A stretch of 64,000 nt of DNA from Arthrobacter cheniae (GCF_003602275.1 NZ_QZVT01000007.1:1-64000); one strand, 5' to 3'; shown: positions 53,055 through 62,804, numbered from the stretch's first letter. Made by a program: numbers and translations. Notes: generated by a model not told the origin, from the sequence alone.

Positions 53055-54539
53055 TCAGTCGACCTGGGGGAAGCCGAGGTCGATCTTCGACGTCGACGGG
53101 TCCGGCCAGCGCGTCGTGACGACCTTGCCGCGCGTGTAGAAGCGGATGCTGTCCGGCCCGTACATGTGGGTGTCGCCGAACAGCGAGTCCTTCCAGCCGC
53201 CGAACGAGTAGGTGCCCACGGGCACGGGAATCGGCACGTTGACGCCCACCATCCCGGCCTCGGCCTCGACCTCGAACTGGCGCGCGGCCCCGCCGTCGCG
53301 CGTGAAGATGGCGACGCCGTTGCCGTACTGGTTCTCGTTCACGAGCCGCACCGCGTCCACGTACGACCCGACGCGGACCACGGACAGGACGGGCCCGAAG
53401 ATCTCGTCGTCGTACACCTTCATACCCGGCTTCACATGGTCCACGAGGGAGACACCGAGGAAGAAGCCGTTGGAATCGAACTGCTGCTGCGTACCGTCGA
53501 CGACGACGGTGGCGCCCTCGGCGGGCGCGTTGGTGACATAGGACGCCACGCGGTCCCGGTGCTCGGCCGTGATGAGAGGACCCATCTCGGAGCTCGGGTC
53601 GGTGCCGGGTCCGATGGTCAGGCCCGTCATCCGGGACCGGACGGCTTCCACGAGGTCGTCCGCGATCTCCCCCACGGCGACGATGACGCTGATCGCCATG
53701 CAGCGCTCGCCGGCCGAGCCGTATGCGGCCGAGATGGCGGCGTCGGCTGCCATGTCGAGATCGGCGTCGGGCAGGACCACCATGTGGTTCTTCGCGCCGC
53801 CCAGGGCCTGGACGCGCTTGCCGTTGGCTGCCGCACGGGAGTAGATGGTCTTCGCGATAGGCGTGGACCCGACGAAGCTGACGGCCTTCACACCGGGGTG
53901 GTCGAGGATGGTCTCCACGGCCTCGCGGTCGCCGTGCACCACGTTCAGGACGCCGTCGGGCAGGCCTGCCTCCGAGAAGAGTTCGGCGATGAACACCGAG
54001 GAGGACGGGTCCTTCTCGCTGGGCTTCAGCAGCACGGTGTTGCCGCAGGCGATGGCGCTGCCGATCATCCACAGCGGCACCATGGCCGGGAAATTGAACG
54101 GCGTGATGCAGGCGACGACGCCGACGGGCTGGCGGATGGAGTGGACGTCGACGCCGGTGGACACCTGCTCGGACCGCTCGCCCTTCAGCATGTGGCCGAG
54201 GCCGGTGGCGAACTCGATGTTCTCGAGTCCGCGGGAGATCTCCCCCTCGGCGTCCGAGAGGACCTTGCCGTGCTCGCTCGTCAGGATGGCCGCGAGCTCC
54301 GACTTCCGCTCGGTAAGCAGTTGCCGGACCTTGTAGAAGACGGCGGCCCGCTTGGCGAGGCTCGCTGAGCGCCAGCCGGGCAGGGCTGCTTCGGCGGCCG
54401 CGACGGCTTCGTCCACGCGCGACGGCGACGCCAGGACCACCTCCTTCTCCTGCTCGCCCGTGGCGGGATTGAACACCGGTCCGAAGCGCTCGGCGTCGGA
54501 CACGCGTGTTCCGTTGATGTAGTGCGGGATCTGCTGCAT
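53055..54539 (-). CDS. mmsA: Methylmalonate-semialdehyde dehydrogenase (acylating)
   Basis: This 494-aa CoA-dependent aldehyde dehydrogenase has ITPFNFPAMVPLWMIGSAIACG, FVGSTPIAKTIYSRAAANGKRVQALGGAKNHMVVL, and the catalytic Cys in GSAGERCMA, the signature set of MmsA. It turns (methyl)malonate semialdehyde into propionyl- or acetyl-CoA in valine and myo-inositol catabolism. It is first read after the mmsB gene below on the same strand? No: transcription is leftward, so mmsB (upstream, 54572-55462) precedes it with 32 bases between. Regulated with mmsB, probably by the divergent LysR. Confidence 0.95.
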   Translation of the reverse strand: MQQIPHYINGTRVSDAERFGPVFNPATGEQEKEVVLASPSRVDEAVAAAEAALPGWRSASLAKRAAVFYKVRQLLTERKSELAAILTSEHGKVLSDAEGEISRGLENIEFATGLGHMLKGERSEQVSTGVDVHSIRQPVGVVACITPFNFPAMVPLWMIGSAIACGNTVLLKPSEKDPSSSVFIAELFSEAGLPDGVLNVVHGDREAVETILDHPGVKAVSFVGSTPIAKTIYSRAAANGKRVQALGGAKNHMVVLPDADLDMAADAAISAAYGSAGERCMAISVIVAVGEIADDLVEAVRSRMTGLTIGPGTDPSSEMGPLITAEHRDRVASYVTNAPAEGATVVVDGTQQQFDSNGFFLGVSLVDHVKPGMKVYDDEIFGPVLSVVRVGSYVDAVRLVNENQYGNGVAIFTRDGGAARQFEVEAEAGMVGVNVPIPVPVGTYSFGGWKDSLFGDTHMYGPDSIRFYTRGKVVTTRWPDPSTSKIDLGFPQVD

Positions 54540-54571
54540 GGGAGTCCTTCGGGGATGTGGGGAAGCGGAGA

Positions 54572-55462
54572 CTAGAGGGTGCCGTCGACGAGCTTGATGA
54601 TCATGGAGCAGTCCTTGCCGCCCTCGCCCTGGTCGATGAGGCGTTGGAACAGCTGCTGGACGTGCTCGCCGATCTCCAGTGGGGTATCGGTGCTGCGGGC
54701 GGCCGCGATGGCGAGCCCGATGTCCTTGTTGGCGAGTTCCGTGGTGAAGGTCGGCGCGAAGTCGTTGTTCGATGCGGCGGTGTCGATTACGCCCGGCACG
54801 GGATACCAGGTGCGCAGGGCCCAGCTGTCGCCGGAGGACACCGAAGCGATGTCCCAGAACACCTGCTTGTCGAGCCCCAGCCGGTCCGCGAGCACTGCGC
54901 CCTCCGCGGTGGACGCGAGGTTGATGAAGAGCATCAGGTTGTTGCAGATCTTCGCGGCCTGTCCGGTGGTCGCACCGCCGGTGGGGATGATGTTCCTCGC
55001 CATGGGTTCGATGAACGCGGTGGCGTCCTTCACGGCGCCCTCCTCGCCCCCGATCATGAAGGTCAGCGTGCCGGCCTTCGCTCCGCTGATGCCGCCCGAG
55101 ACCGGAGCATCGACGAATCGGAAGCCCTTGTCCGCTGCTGCTTCATGCAGTGCTGCCGCGGACTCGATGTCGATGGTGGAGGAGTCGACGAGGAGCGTGG
55201 AGGTCTCCGCGTGGGCGAGGACGCCGTCGTCGCCGAGGTACACCGCCCGCGCGTGGTCTCCCTTGGGGAGCATCGTGAAGACCACATCGGCGCCCCTGAC
55301 GGCGTCAGCGATGCCCGGCACCGCCGTGACACCCTCTGCCTCCGCTGCGGCGACCGCATCAGCGCTGAGGTCGAAGCCCCGCACCGTGTGGCCCGCTTTG
55401 ACCAGGTTGGCGGTCATGGGACCGCCCATGTTTCCAAGTCCTATCCAGCCGATCGTTGCCAT
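54572..55462 (-). CDS. mmsB: 3-hydroxyisobutyrate dehydrogenase
   Basis: This 296-aa NAD-dependent dehydrogenase has IGWIGLGNMGGPMTANLVKAGH, the substrate loop FVDAPVSGGISGAKAGTLTFM, and the catalytic Lys in AAKICNNLML. It oxidises 3-hydroxyisobutyrate to methylmalonate semialdehyde, the substrate of the next enzyme (mmsA). AAGGAG precedes the ATG at 55462. The LysR gene faces it across 121 bases. Confidence 0.95.
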   Translation of the reverse strand: MATIGWIGLGNMGGPMTANLVKAGHTVRGFDLSADAVAAAEAEGVTAVPGIADAVRGADVVFTMLPKGDHARAVYLGDDGVLAHAETSTLLVDSSTIDIESAAALHEAAADKGFRFVDAPVSGGISGAKAGTLTFMIGGEEGAVKDATAFIEPMARNIIPTGGATTGQAAKICNNLMLFINLASTAEGAVLADRLGLDKQVFWDIASVSSGDSWALRTWYPVPGVIDTAASNNDFAPTFTTELANKDIGLAIAAARSTDTPLEIGEHVQQLFQRLIDQGEGGKDCSMIIKLVDGTL

Positions 55463-55535
55463 GTCCAAGCTCCTTTGCTCGTGGGTACCTTCTGCCACCC
55501 TGTCCCACTGCTACAGTGCGATCAAGGGGAAAAAT

Positions 55536-55546
55536 CACAGACTGTG
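55536..55546. promoter_or_regulatory. Dyad in the mmsB/LysR divergent promoter
   Basis: CACAGACTGTG is a perfect dyad around one base, between the divergent starts at 55462 and 55584. It is a likely LysR contact site. Confidence 0.5.
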
Positions 55547-55583
55547 TGAACATTTATGCACAGGCGGACACGGATGGAGATGT

Positions 55584-56489
55584 GTGGTCGACTTCCGACG
55601 CCTGCCGAGTCCCGACGACCTCCTCATCCTGCTGACCGTGGCCCGCCTGGGCCGCTTCAACGCCGTCGCGGAAGCCCTCGGCTCCACGCACACGACCATC
55701 TCCCGCCGCATCCTCGCCCTGGACAGGCAGCTCGGCGGCCGCACCCTCGAACGCACCCCCCAGGGGTGGGAGCTGACCGCGCTGGGGGCCGACGCCGTCT
55801 CGGCGGCGGAGGCGATCGAGCTGAGCCTCGGCGAGCTCGACGCACGCCTCTCGAACACGGACACCCTGACCGGCATGCTGAGGATCAGCGCACCGGACGG
55901 CTTCGGTGCCCGCTTCATCACGCCGGCCCTCGTCCGCGTGCAGCGGGACAACCCGAGGCTCGACGTCGAGCTGCTCAGCGCCACGCGGAAAGCCAGCCAG
56001 AACCGCTCGGGCGTCGACCTCGAGGTGGTGGTGGGGCGCACCGAGACGGTGACCGCGGAGCCCATCTTCCTCACCAACTACTTCCTGCGCCTCTATGCCG
56101 GCAAGGCCTACGTGGACCGTCGCGGACTCCCGGAGCGGCTGGAGGACATCCGCCACCACAGCTTCGTCTCCTACGTCGAGTCCGCGCTGCAGGTCTGGGA
56201 ACTCGGTCACCGCTCCTCGCAGCTGCCCCTGCCGGTCACGTCCTTCCAGTCCACGAGCATCTTCGCGCAACTGGAGGCCGTCCACGCGGGGGCGGGCATC
56301 GGTCTGCTCCCGAACTTCATGGTGCCGAACGGCTCGGGGCTGCTGCCCGTCCTCCACGACGGTTTCCACCGGCAGCTGCCCATCTGGGCAGTCGCCCGGC
56401 CGGAGTCGCTCCGATCGGCAGCCGTCCAGGCCGTGGTCACGGCGATCCAGCGGGAGATCAGCGAGCGCGACGGCGAATTGACCGCCTGA
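55584..56489 (+). CDS. LysR family regulator, likely of mmsBA
   Basis: This 301-aa protein has an N-terminal LysR helix-turn-helix (LLILLTVARLGRFNAVAEAL, then THTTISRRILALDRQLGGRTLER) and a substrate-binding domain. The GTG at 55584 with GGAG upstream was chosen; the open frame above runs antisense through mmsB. Divergent placement suggests control of mmsBA, perhaps by 3-hydroxyisobutyrate. Confidence 0.92.
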   Translation: MVDFRRLPSPDDLLILLTVARLGRFNAVAEALGSTHTTISRRILALDRQLGGRTLERTPQGWELTALGADAVSAAEAIELSLGELDARLSNTDTLTGMLRISAPDGFGARFITPALVRVQRDNPRLDVELLSATRKASQNRSGVDLEVVVGRTETVTAEPIFLTNYFLRLYAGKAYVDRRGLPERLEDIRHHSFVSYVESALQVWELGHRSSQLPLPVTSFQSTSIFAQLEAVHAGAGIGLLPNFMVPNGSGLLPVLHDGFHRQLPIWAVARPESLRSAAVQAVVTAIQREISERDGELTA

Positions 56490-56541
56490 CCAGTCCGACC
56501 TGCACCGCCTCGGCGCAGGCGCATCCCTACGCTCCGCACGG

Positions 56542-56586
56542 ACAGGAACGACGACGGCGCGTGTCCGCCGCCGTCGTCGTTCCTGT
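56542..56586. terminator. Bidirectional terminator hairpin
   Basis: Arms 56542-56559 and 56569-56586 pair perfectly over 18 bp with a 9-base loop. It lies between the LysR stop (56489) and the stop of the convergent transporter gene (56614). Confidence 0.85.
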
Positions 56587-56613
56587 TCCATCACCGTGTC
56601 CGACCGGGCGTCA

Positions 56614-57996
56614 CTACTTCTTGGAGGCGGCCAGCAGGTCCGCGGTGCCGCGGGCATCCGCCTCGTCGACGTCGAGCAGGCTGATGCCGCGGGTCTCCTT
56701 GAGCAGCAGCACTGCGACCACCGTGACGCAGCAGGCCAGCAGCAGGTAGATCGCGACGGGGGTCGAGGACCCGTAGTCCCGCAGGAGGGTGGTCGCGATG
56801 ATCGGGGCCAGCGATCCTGCGACGATCGAGGTGACCTGGTAGCCGAGGGAGACGCCCGAATACCGCATGCGGGTGGGGAACATCTCGGCCATGATCGCGG
56901 GCTGGCCGGCATACATCAGGGCGTGGAAGAACAGGCCGATGGTGACCGCCGCGAGGATGATGAGATCGTTGCCCGTATCCATCATCGGGAAGGCGAAGAA
57001 GCCCCAGGTGGCGCCGAGCACGGCACCGGCCAGGTACACCGGCTTGCGTCCCAGCTTGTCCGAGTAGCGCCCGACGATCGGCACCGCGCAGAAGTGCAGG
57101 AAGTGCGCCACGAGGAGGAGCAGCAGGATCCGCGTACGATCCTCGCCCACCACCGTGCTCAGGTACGTGATGCTGAACGTGACCACGAGGTAGTACAGGA
57201 TGTTCTCGGCGAAGCGCAGGCCCATCGCGGTGAAGACGCCGCGCGGGTAGCGCTTGAAGACCTCGATGACGCCGTAGCCCTTGGACTCCTCGACGACCTC
57301 CTTGCGGGCTTCGAGGAAGATCGGGGCGTCGTTGACCTTCGTGCGGATGTAGTAGCCGACGATCACGATCACGGCCGAGAGCCAGAACGCCACGCGCCAG
57401 CCCCAGCCGAGGAAGGACGCCTCGTCGAGCACGGCGGAGAGGCCGAACAGCACGCCCGTCGCGAGCAGGTTACCCATGGGAACGGCGGACTGAGGCCAGC
57501 TGGACCAGAAACCACGGCTCTTGCTGGGGCTGTGCTCGGCTACCAGGAGGACGGCCCCGCCCCACTCGCCGCCGACGGCGAAGCCCTGGATGAAGCGCAG
57601 CACCACGAGGAGCCCGGGAGCCCAGTAGCCCACCTGGTCGAACGTGGGCAGGCAGCCCATGAGGAAGGTCGAGACCCCCACGAGGATGATGCTGACCTGC
57701 AGCAGCTGCTTGCGCCCGTACTTGTCGCCGAAGTGCCCGAAGACGATTCCTCCGATGGGCCGCGCGACGAAGCCGACGGCGTAGGTCAGGAAGCCGGCGA
57801 TGATCGCGTCGAGCTCGGAGTCCGCAGTGGGGAAGAACACCGAAGCGAACACCAGGGTGGCGGCGGCCGCGTAGAGGAAGAACTCGTACCACTCGACCAC
57901 GGTGCCGGCCATCGACGCGACGACGACTTTCTTCAGGCCCGACGCATCGACGTCGGGCTCCTCCCGCTGGGGTGGTGTGTGCTGCGCTGAACTCAT
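56614..57996 (-). CDS. MFS transporter, metabolite:H+ symporter (MHS) type
   Basis: This 460-aa protein has 12 helices and the MHS-subfamily marks: GTVVEWYEFFLYAAAATLVF in helix 1, RPIGGIVFGHFGDKYGRK (motif A), and FIQGFAVGGEWGGAVLLVAEH. Members take up shikimate, proline/betaine, ketoglutarate or similar acids. Beside mmsBA-LysR it may import a valine-pathway acid or other carboxylate. The ATG at 57996 follows AAGGAG; longer frame upstream is not coding. Confidence 0.92.
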   Translation of the reverse strand: MSSAQHTPPQREEPDVDASGLKKVVVASMAGTVVEWYEFFLYAAAATLVFASVFFPTADSELDAIIAGFLTYAVGFVARPIGGIVFGHFGDKYGRKQLLQVSIILVGVSTFLMGCLPTFDQVGYWAPGLLVVLRFIQGFAVGGEWGGAVLLVAEHSPSKSRGFWSSWPQSAVPMGNLLATGVLFGLSAVLDEASFLGWGWRVAFWLSAVIVIVGYYIRTKVNDAPIFLEARKEVVEESKGYGVIEVFKRYPRGVFTAMGLRFAENILYYLVVTFSITYLSTVVGEDRTRILLLLLVAHFLHFCAVPIVGRYSDKLGRKPVYLAGAVLGATWGFFAFPMMDTGNDLIILAAVTIGLFFHALMYAGQPAIMAEMFPTRMRYSGVSLGYQVTSIVAGSLAPIIATTLLRDYGSSTPVAIYLLLACCVTVVAVLLLKETRGISLLDVDEADARGTADLLAASKK

Positions 57997-58271
57997 GCGG
58001 ACTACTCCTTCGGTGTCTTCGTTGACACGGCCGGCCGGGAACGGCCTCCGCTGGCCGGCGCGCACTGTGACTGGAGGCACACCGGGGCGTTATGAGTATT
58101 GCGTCGGACAGCAGGCCGATCAACGTCGAATAGTGCAGAGTGCTTCTGCATTTCCGCACAGCCGCGACGGTCTTCTAGCCCTGGTGCCGGCCGATGCGCT
58201 CGGCCGCAACGACCGGGCGAGGGCTCGAAAGAGGTGTGTGAGGATCGGACTCTGTGGGTACGGTACGAAGT

Positions 58272-58721
58272 ATGGCTACCCCTGATACTCCTGGTCCCGA
58301 TTCGAACCACCAGCGTCCCGACGGCGTCTCCGACATCACGGTCGAGGCCCTCGGGAAACTCTCCGAAGCCCTCGAGGTGGTGGAGCACGCCCGCGGCTAC
58401 CTCTACGGTTTCCACCGCCTCACCGGCAAGGCCGACCTCAACCTCTCCGAGGCCGAAGAGCTGTTCCGGAAAGCCGGCCACACCGAGATCGCCGACAAGC
58501 TCGTCACCGAGATCATCGGACGCAACGTGATCGAGGGTCGCTGGACGTTCCAGATCATGGAGGACTACGACGACCACTACTACTCCGAGTTCAAGTCCTT
58601 CGAGAAAGAGGCCCGGGATTCCCTCGTCGAGGGCAAGCGCCACCTGTTCGAGGCGGAGATGAAAGAGGATCGACGCACCAAGGGCGAGGCACACCACGAG
58701 GCACTGCCGCCGGAGGCCTGA
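58272..58721 (+). CDS. Conserved hypothetical protein, 149 aa
   Basis: This acidic, helical protein (TVEALGKLSEALEVVEHARG, then FHRLTGKADLNLSEAEELF, RWTFQIMEDYDDHYY) belongs to an actinobacterial family of unknown function. The ATG at 58272 fits the family start; a GTG at 58254 with GAGGA upstream is an alternative. A GGGTACGGTACG lies just before the ATG, like a half site of the dyad at 58795-58833. The 275 bases before it (57997-58271) hold no other gene. Confidence 0.75.
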   Translation: MATPDTPGPDSNHQRPDGVSDITVEALGKLSEALEVVEHARGYLYGFHRLTGKADLNLSEAEELFRKAGHTEIADKLVTEIIGRNVIEGRWTFQIMEDYDDHYYSEFKSFEKEARDSLVEGKRHLFEAEMKEDRRTKGEAHHEALPPEA

Positions 58722-58794
58722 ATCGGCGTCGTTCCGCACGCCCCCTGCATACCTGCGTCGCCGGTCCCTTGAACCGCCGTCGAGCCCGCCTTCG

Positions 58795-58833
58795 TGTGTA
58801 CATTCGTACCCATCATGGGTACGGTTGTACACA
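58795..58833. promoter_or_regulatory. 39-bp dyad operator upstream of the TetR/MFS pair
   Basis: Arms 58795-58812 and 58816-58833 match at 16 of 18 positions around TCA; each arm holds two GTAC cores (TGTGTAC and GTACCCA ends). It abuts the proposed TetR start at 58833, so the regulator should repress its own operon here. The start codons of the longer frame lie inside the dyad, which argues against them. Confidence 0.78.
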
Positions 58834-59528
58834 TGACCTCAAGTGGCGACGACGGGAAGTCGATGGCGCACGGTCTTCAGGTAGGCGATGACGGGCGGAA
58901 CAGGACTCCTGTCCTGCCGGCTGGTTCGGATGACGCCACCGGGGATTCCGCTCCCAGAGCAGGCAGCCGGTCCGGTCCCGACGGCGCCCGTTCACGGCGG
59001 CACGATCCGCGCCGCCGTGAACGGCTCATCGATACCGCGCTCGGCGTCATCGCCGAACACGGTGTCGCCGGGACCACGCATCGCCGGGTCGCCGCCGCCG
59101 CGGATGTGCCCCTCGGTTCCATGACGTACCACTTCGACGGCATGGACGACCTCCTTCATGCGGCCTTCACCGCGCTCGCCGGCCGGACCGCGGACACCTT
59201 CGACGCGGCGCTCTCCGGCGCCGCCACGCGCGACGAGGCGGGTGAGGCAGTCGTCGGCCTCATCACGGGGACGGCGCTCAACGCGCCGGACACCATGCTC
59301 GCCAGCCTCGAGTTGTACGCACTGGCTGCGAGGCGTCCCCAGTTCCGGACCATCACCGATGCCTGGATGGCGCGTAGCCGCGATGCCCTGCACGCTCACT
59401 TCGATCCGGAGACCGCACTCATGCTCGATGCACTGATCGAGGGAACCACGCTCCATCGGGCCCTCTCTCTCAACCCCATGAAGATCGGCACGGTCCGCAC
59501 CGCCGTCGAGAGGATCGTCCGGCCGTGA
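58833..59528 (+). CDS. TetR family regulator of the downstream MFS pump
   Basis: This 231-aa regulator has a long polar head of about 65 residues, then the helix-turn-helix (RRERLIDTALGVIAEHGVAG, RVAAAADVPLGSMTYHFDGMDDLL). The start at ATG 58833 leaves almost no leader, so translation may be leaderless; starts inside the head are possible. It overlaps the MFS gene by 4 bases and sits behind the large dyad, so it very likely controls that pump. Confidence 0.87.
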   Translation: MTSSGDDGKSMAHGLQVGDDGRNRTPVLPAGSDDATGDSAPRAGSRSGPDGARSRRHDPRRRERLIDTALGVIAEHGVAGTTHRRVAAAADVPLGSMTYHFDGMDDLLHAAFTALAGRTADTFDAALSGAATRDEAGEAVVGLITGTALNAPDTMLASLELYALAARRPQFRTITDAWMARSRDALHAHFDPETALMLDALIEGTTLHRALSLNPMKIGTVRTAVERIVRP

Positions 59529-60748
59529 GCACCCCCGCTACCGTGCAGCCGGCCGAGCACACGCCGCAGCGGCTCGGCCGGGCACGCTTCGCGGTCAGCG
59601 CCCTGTTCCTTTCCAACGGCGCGCTCTTCGCGAACATCCTTCCGCACTACCCGGCGATCAAGGATGGACTGGACCTCAGTAACGCTGCGTTCGGCATCTC
59701 CGTAGCGGCGTTCCCCCTCGGCGCCATCACGGCAGGACTCGCGTCGGGCGCGCTGGTCCGGCGCTACCGGTCCTCCCGCGTCGCGACCGCCGGCACCCTC
59801 CTCATCGGCCTGTCGATCCTCCTCGCCGGCGTCGCTCCGTCGTGGGCGGTCCTCACCGCCACCCTGTTCCTGGCCGGCACCATGGACGCGATCACCGACG
59901 TCGCGCAGAACTCGCACGGGCTGCGCGTGCAGAAGCTCTACCGGCGGTCCATCCTCAACTCCTTCCATGCCGTATGGAGCATCGGAGCCGTGCTCGGCGG
60001 CCTGATGGGGGCGGTAGCGGCAGGCCTCGCCGTTCCCCGGGGACTCCACCTGACGGTGTCCTTCCTGCTCTTCACCGCGCTCACCCTCGTGTGCTACCGC
60101 TTCCTCCTGCCCGGGGCAGAGCCATCGGAGCCGGCAGAAGCACCACCGGTAGCGGCGCCCGGCGGTGCCGCGCGGCGGAGGTCGATGATGACCTTCGGCA
60201 TCCTTGCCGCGCTGATCGTCATCGGCATCGCCGGAGCGCTCGTCGAGGACGCCGGAAGCACGTGGGCGGCGGTCTACCTCAGTACCTCCCTCGATGCCAC
60301 GCCCACCATCGCCGGCCTCGGCTTCGTTGCGCTCGTCGGCCTCCAGTTCGTGGGACGCCTCTTCGGCGACCGACTGGTGGACAGGTTCGGTCAGCGCTCG
60401 GTGGCACAGGCAGGTGGCATCCTGACCGCTGTCGGCATGGGCACCGCTCTTCTGTCCCCGTCGATCCCGCTCACCATCCTCGGCTTCGGATTGGCCGGCC
60501 TCGGCGTCGCCACCCTCGTCCCGGCGGTGATGCACTCGGCGGACGAGCTTCCCGGCCTCAAATCAGGCACGGGATTGACGGTCATCAGCTGGCTGATGCG
60601 ACTCGGATTCCTGTTCTCACCTCCGATCGTCGGTGCTGTCGCGGATGCGTCATCGCTCCGGGTCGGCCTGGTCGTCGTGCCGATTGCCGGCATCCTCACG
60701 CTGCTCGCTTCTCCTGTGCTGCCGAAACGGGTTCGGCCCCACCACTGA
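59525..60748 (+). CDS. MFS transporter under TetR control
   Basis: This 407-aa, 12-helix MFS protein has a FLSNGALFANILPHYPAIKD first helix and NSFHAVWSIGAVLGGLMGA in helix 5, as in the YbjJ-like subgroup of unclear substrate. The central loop is Pro/Ala-rich. The GTG start overlaps the TetR stop (GTGA). As with similar pairs, efflux of a toxic compound sensed by TetR is likely. Confidence 0.9.
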   Translation: MSTPATVQPAEHTPQRLGRARFAVSALFLSNGALFANILPHYPAIKDGLDLSNAAFGISVAAFPLGAITAGLASGALVRRYRSSRVATAGTLLIGLSILLAGVAPSWAVLTATLFLAGTMDAITDVAQNSHGLRVQKLYRRSILNSFHAVWSIGAVLGGLMGAVAAGLAVPRGLHLTVSFLLFTALTLVCYRFLLPGAEPSEPAEAPPVAAPGGAARRRSMMTFGILAALIVIGIAGALVEDAGSTWAAVYLSTSLDATPTIAGLGFVALVGLQFVGRLFGDRLVDRFGQRSVAQAGGILTAVGMGTALLSPSIPLTILGFGLAGLGVATLVPAVMHSADELPGLKSGTGLTVISWLMRLGFLFSPPIVGAVADASSLRVGLVVVPIAGILTLLASPVLPKRVRPHH

Positions 60749-60885
60749 TACACGTCCGCGCCGGCCCTGTTGTGTCCAGTTAAGCGTTTTCCACAATGTC
60801 CGAAGCATCTGTTACACAGGAGTTGTCACTGGTTGAAGCTTCATGCGAAGTGGATCACGGGGACTTCTCAGGGGGACAGAACCAC

Positions 60886-62112
60886 ATGCGTTTTGGAGAC
60901 ATTCTGCGCCAGGCACGCAGCGCCAAGGGACTGACACAGGCAGAGCTCGGGGCGGGGGTGTATTCGGCCAGCTACATCTCGCTCCTCGAGCGGGGACAAC
61001 GCCAACCGACGACCGATATGGTGCAGCATTTCGCGTCTCGGCTCGGCATGGATGTGCAGACCCTGAACTGGTGGGTCGAACCTCCGTCCGTCGACGATCA
61101 GCCCGCTCTCACCTCCGCGATGTTTGCCGCCCATCACGCACGGGACCTGCGGGACGATACGCTCGCGGCCTCCGAGGCCGAGTACGCCGCCAGCATCGCC
61201 TTCGAGCAGCGGAACGGGCCCGCCTGGTGGGACATGTCCATGCTGCAGGCGCAGTCCCTGATCAATCTTCGCCGGCTGGAGGAGGCCGAGACGGTGCTCC
61301 TGCGCGTCCAGTCCTCCTCCCTATTGGCCCAAACGCCAGAATTGCGCTCCGTGGTACAGATGCGGCTCTCTTTGATCGCCCGGGGCACAGGCCGACTGCT
61401 GGAGGCAGTCGATCTCGCACACCGCGCAGTGGAACAAGCGGCGGAGCTACCTGACAGCTCGCCCGCCCGACTGCAGGCAGCATTCATCCTCATTGCGGCT
61501 TTGGCGGTGAAAGGTGATCTCGATGAAGCGTGGGACATCGCCATGAGCCTCGACGTCACGGAGAACGTTCCCGCAGTGCCGTCCCGCATCATCGCTCACG
61601 GGGCTTGGGCCATCGGCAATGTGGCCTTCCGCAGGGGTGAGGTGGCAGTGGGCTACGAACAGCATGCTCTCGCGGCGAAACTTCTGCTCCCCCAGGCCGA
61701 TCTGGAGATGTGGACCAATTTCCATAAGTCGAGCGCGAATCTGAAACTCGAGGCCGGCCTTGTCGACGAGAGCGTTCGTGAGTCCATTCGGAATGCCGAG
61801 GTGGGACTCGAATTGGTCGGCACGAAAGGTCAACAACTCGAGCTTCTTCTTGCGAAGGCCCGCTTTGCGCTCCTGACCGCTGATCTCCCGGCGGCGGCGG
61901 AATTGCTCGGGGAAGTGAATGGCCAACGCGAGAACCTGGACTTCGAGTCCGGAATCGAGCTGGAGTCCTGCCTGGGCCACTACTACGTCGCGCTGAAGTC
62001 CCGCAGGCAGGCAGCGCACCACCTGTCCGAAGCAGCACGGCTCTACACGGAAGCCGGAGCGGACGAGAAGGCCCACGAGTTGCTCGACCAGGTGCGGGCG
62101 CTCGGGGCCTAG
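60886..62112 (+). CDS. XRE-type HTH regulator with TPR-like C-terminus
   Basis: This 408-aa protein has an N-terminal XRE domain (RFGDILRQARSAKGLTQAELG, then SASYISLLERGQRQPTTDMV) and a helical body of TPR-like repeats (ALAASEAEYAASIAFEQRNG-type pairs through to the end). The plan recalls Rgg/NprR/PlcR-like or actinobacterial morphology regulators that bind peptides or partners through TPRs. I chose ATG 60886 after GGGGGA, where the XRE domain begins. The 137-bp leader contains TGAAGCTTCA (60834-60843), a palindrome that may be its own site. Confidence 0.85.
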   Translation: MRFGDILRQARSAKGLTQAELGAGVYSASYISLLERGQRQPTTDMVQHFASRLGMDVQTLNWWVEPPSVDDQPALTSAMFAAHHARDLRDDTLAASEAEYAASIAFEQRNGPAWWDMSMLQAQSLINLRRLEEAETVLLRVQSSSLLAQTPELRSVVQMRLSLIARGTGRLLEAVDLAHRAVEQAAELPDSSPARLQAAFILIAALAVKGDLDEAWDIAMSLDVTENVPAVPSRIIAHGAWAIGNVAFRRGEVAVGYEQHALAAKLLLPQADLEMWTNFHKSSANLKLEAGLVDESVRESIRNAEVGLELVGTKGQQLELLLAKARFALLTADLPAAAELLGEVNGQRENLDFESGIELESCLGHYYVALKSRRQAAHHLSEAARLYTEAGADEKAHELLDQVRALGA

Positions 62113-62136
62113 ACCCTTCGCTTTTCCCCTGGAGGG

Positions 62137-62625
62137 TCACGCGTCCATCTGCGGCCGGAAGCGCCGGATGCTGTAGACGATGAAGGCCGCGGCCAAGAGT
62201 CCGGACAGGATCAGGCTCGTACCGACGCTCCACCCGCCGGGAAGCCACCATCGCCCATCGAGCGGCCACCAGCCCGGCACTGGAGGATTCACCCCCCACA
62301 GCAGGCCGAGCAGCACCAGGACAAGGGCACCTGTGAAGCTGAGCGCGATGGCACTCCTGGTCCTCACCCCCTGTGCGGCCGCGGCGAAAGCCCTTTGCTT
62401 CACGGGCTGCAGCCAACGCCTCGCCCACTCGTACTGCTGCGCGAGCACGGCGAGTCCGGCCACGAGGGCCAGCAGTCCGGGACCTGGAAGCACGAGGGCG
62501 GCGAGGCCGATCAGCACCAAGAGCCATCCGACGACCAGCCCGATGATGCGGCGGGCCCCACGGGGCCTGGTCCGCCCGGCGAATACTGAACCATGGGGGC
62601 GGCGCTGTCGAGGGGACTGCACCAT
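62137..62625 (-). CDS. PGPGW-motif (TIGR02611-type) membrane protein
   Basis: This 162-aa protein has a first hairpin of two helices with LVLPGPGLLALVAGLAVLA, the PGPGW-type signature, followed by YEWARRWLQP. Two further helices follow a loop rich in Trp and Pro (PVPGWWPLDGRWWLPGG). The family is conserved in actinobacteria, role unknown. It is convergent with the XRE gene (24 bases apart, a GACCCT/AGGGTC hairpin between). Confidence 0.85.
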   Translation of the reverse strand: MVQSPRQRRPHGSVFAGRTRPRGARRIIGLVVGWLLVLIGLAALVLPGPGLLALVAGLAVLAQQYEWARRWLQPVKQRAFAAAAQGVRTRSAIALSFTGALVLVLLGLLWGVNPPVPGWWPLDGRWWLPGGWSVGTSLILSGLLAAAFIVYSIRRFRPQMDA

Positions 62626-62804
62626 CAGAAATTCCTCAGTAAGCTTCGCATTCCTCTATCGTTGGACTGATCGACGTTGGTGGCAACCCGGCCATGCGTG
62701 AGCCGTGCCCTTGCCGCAGGGCGATCCGCACGGCCGACGCGGCGCCGGCACCAGCATTACCAAGGGACTTCCCGCAACCGCGGGCTTAGAGAGGGACATT
62801 GACC

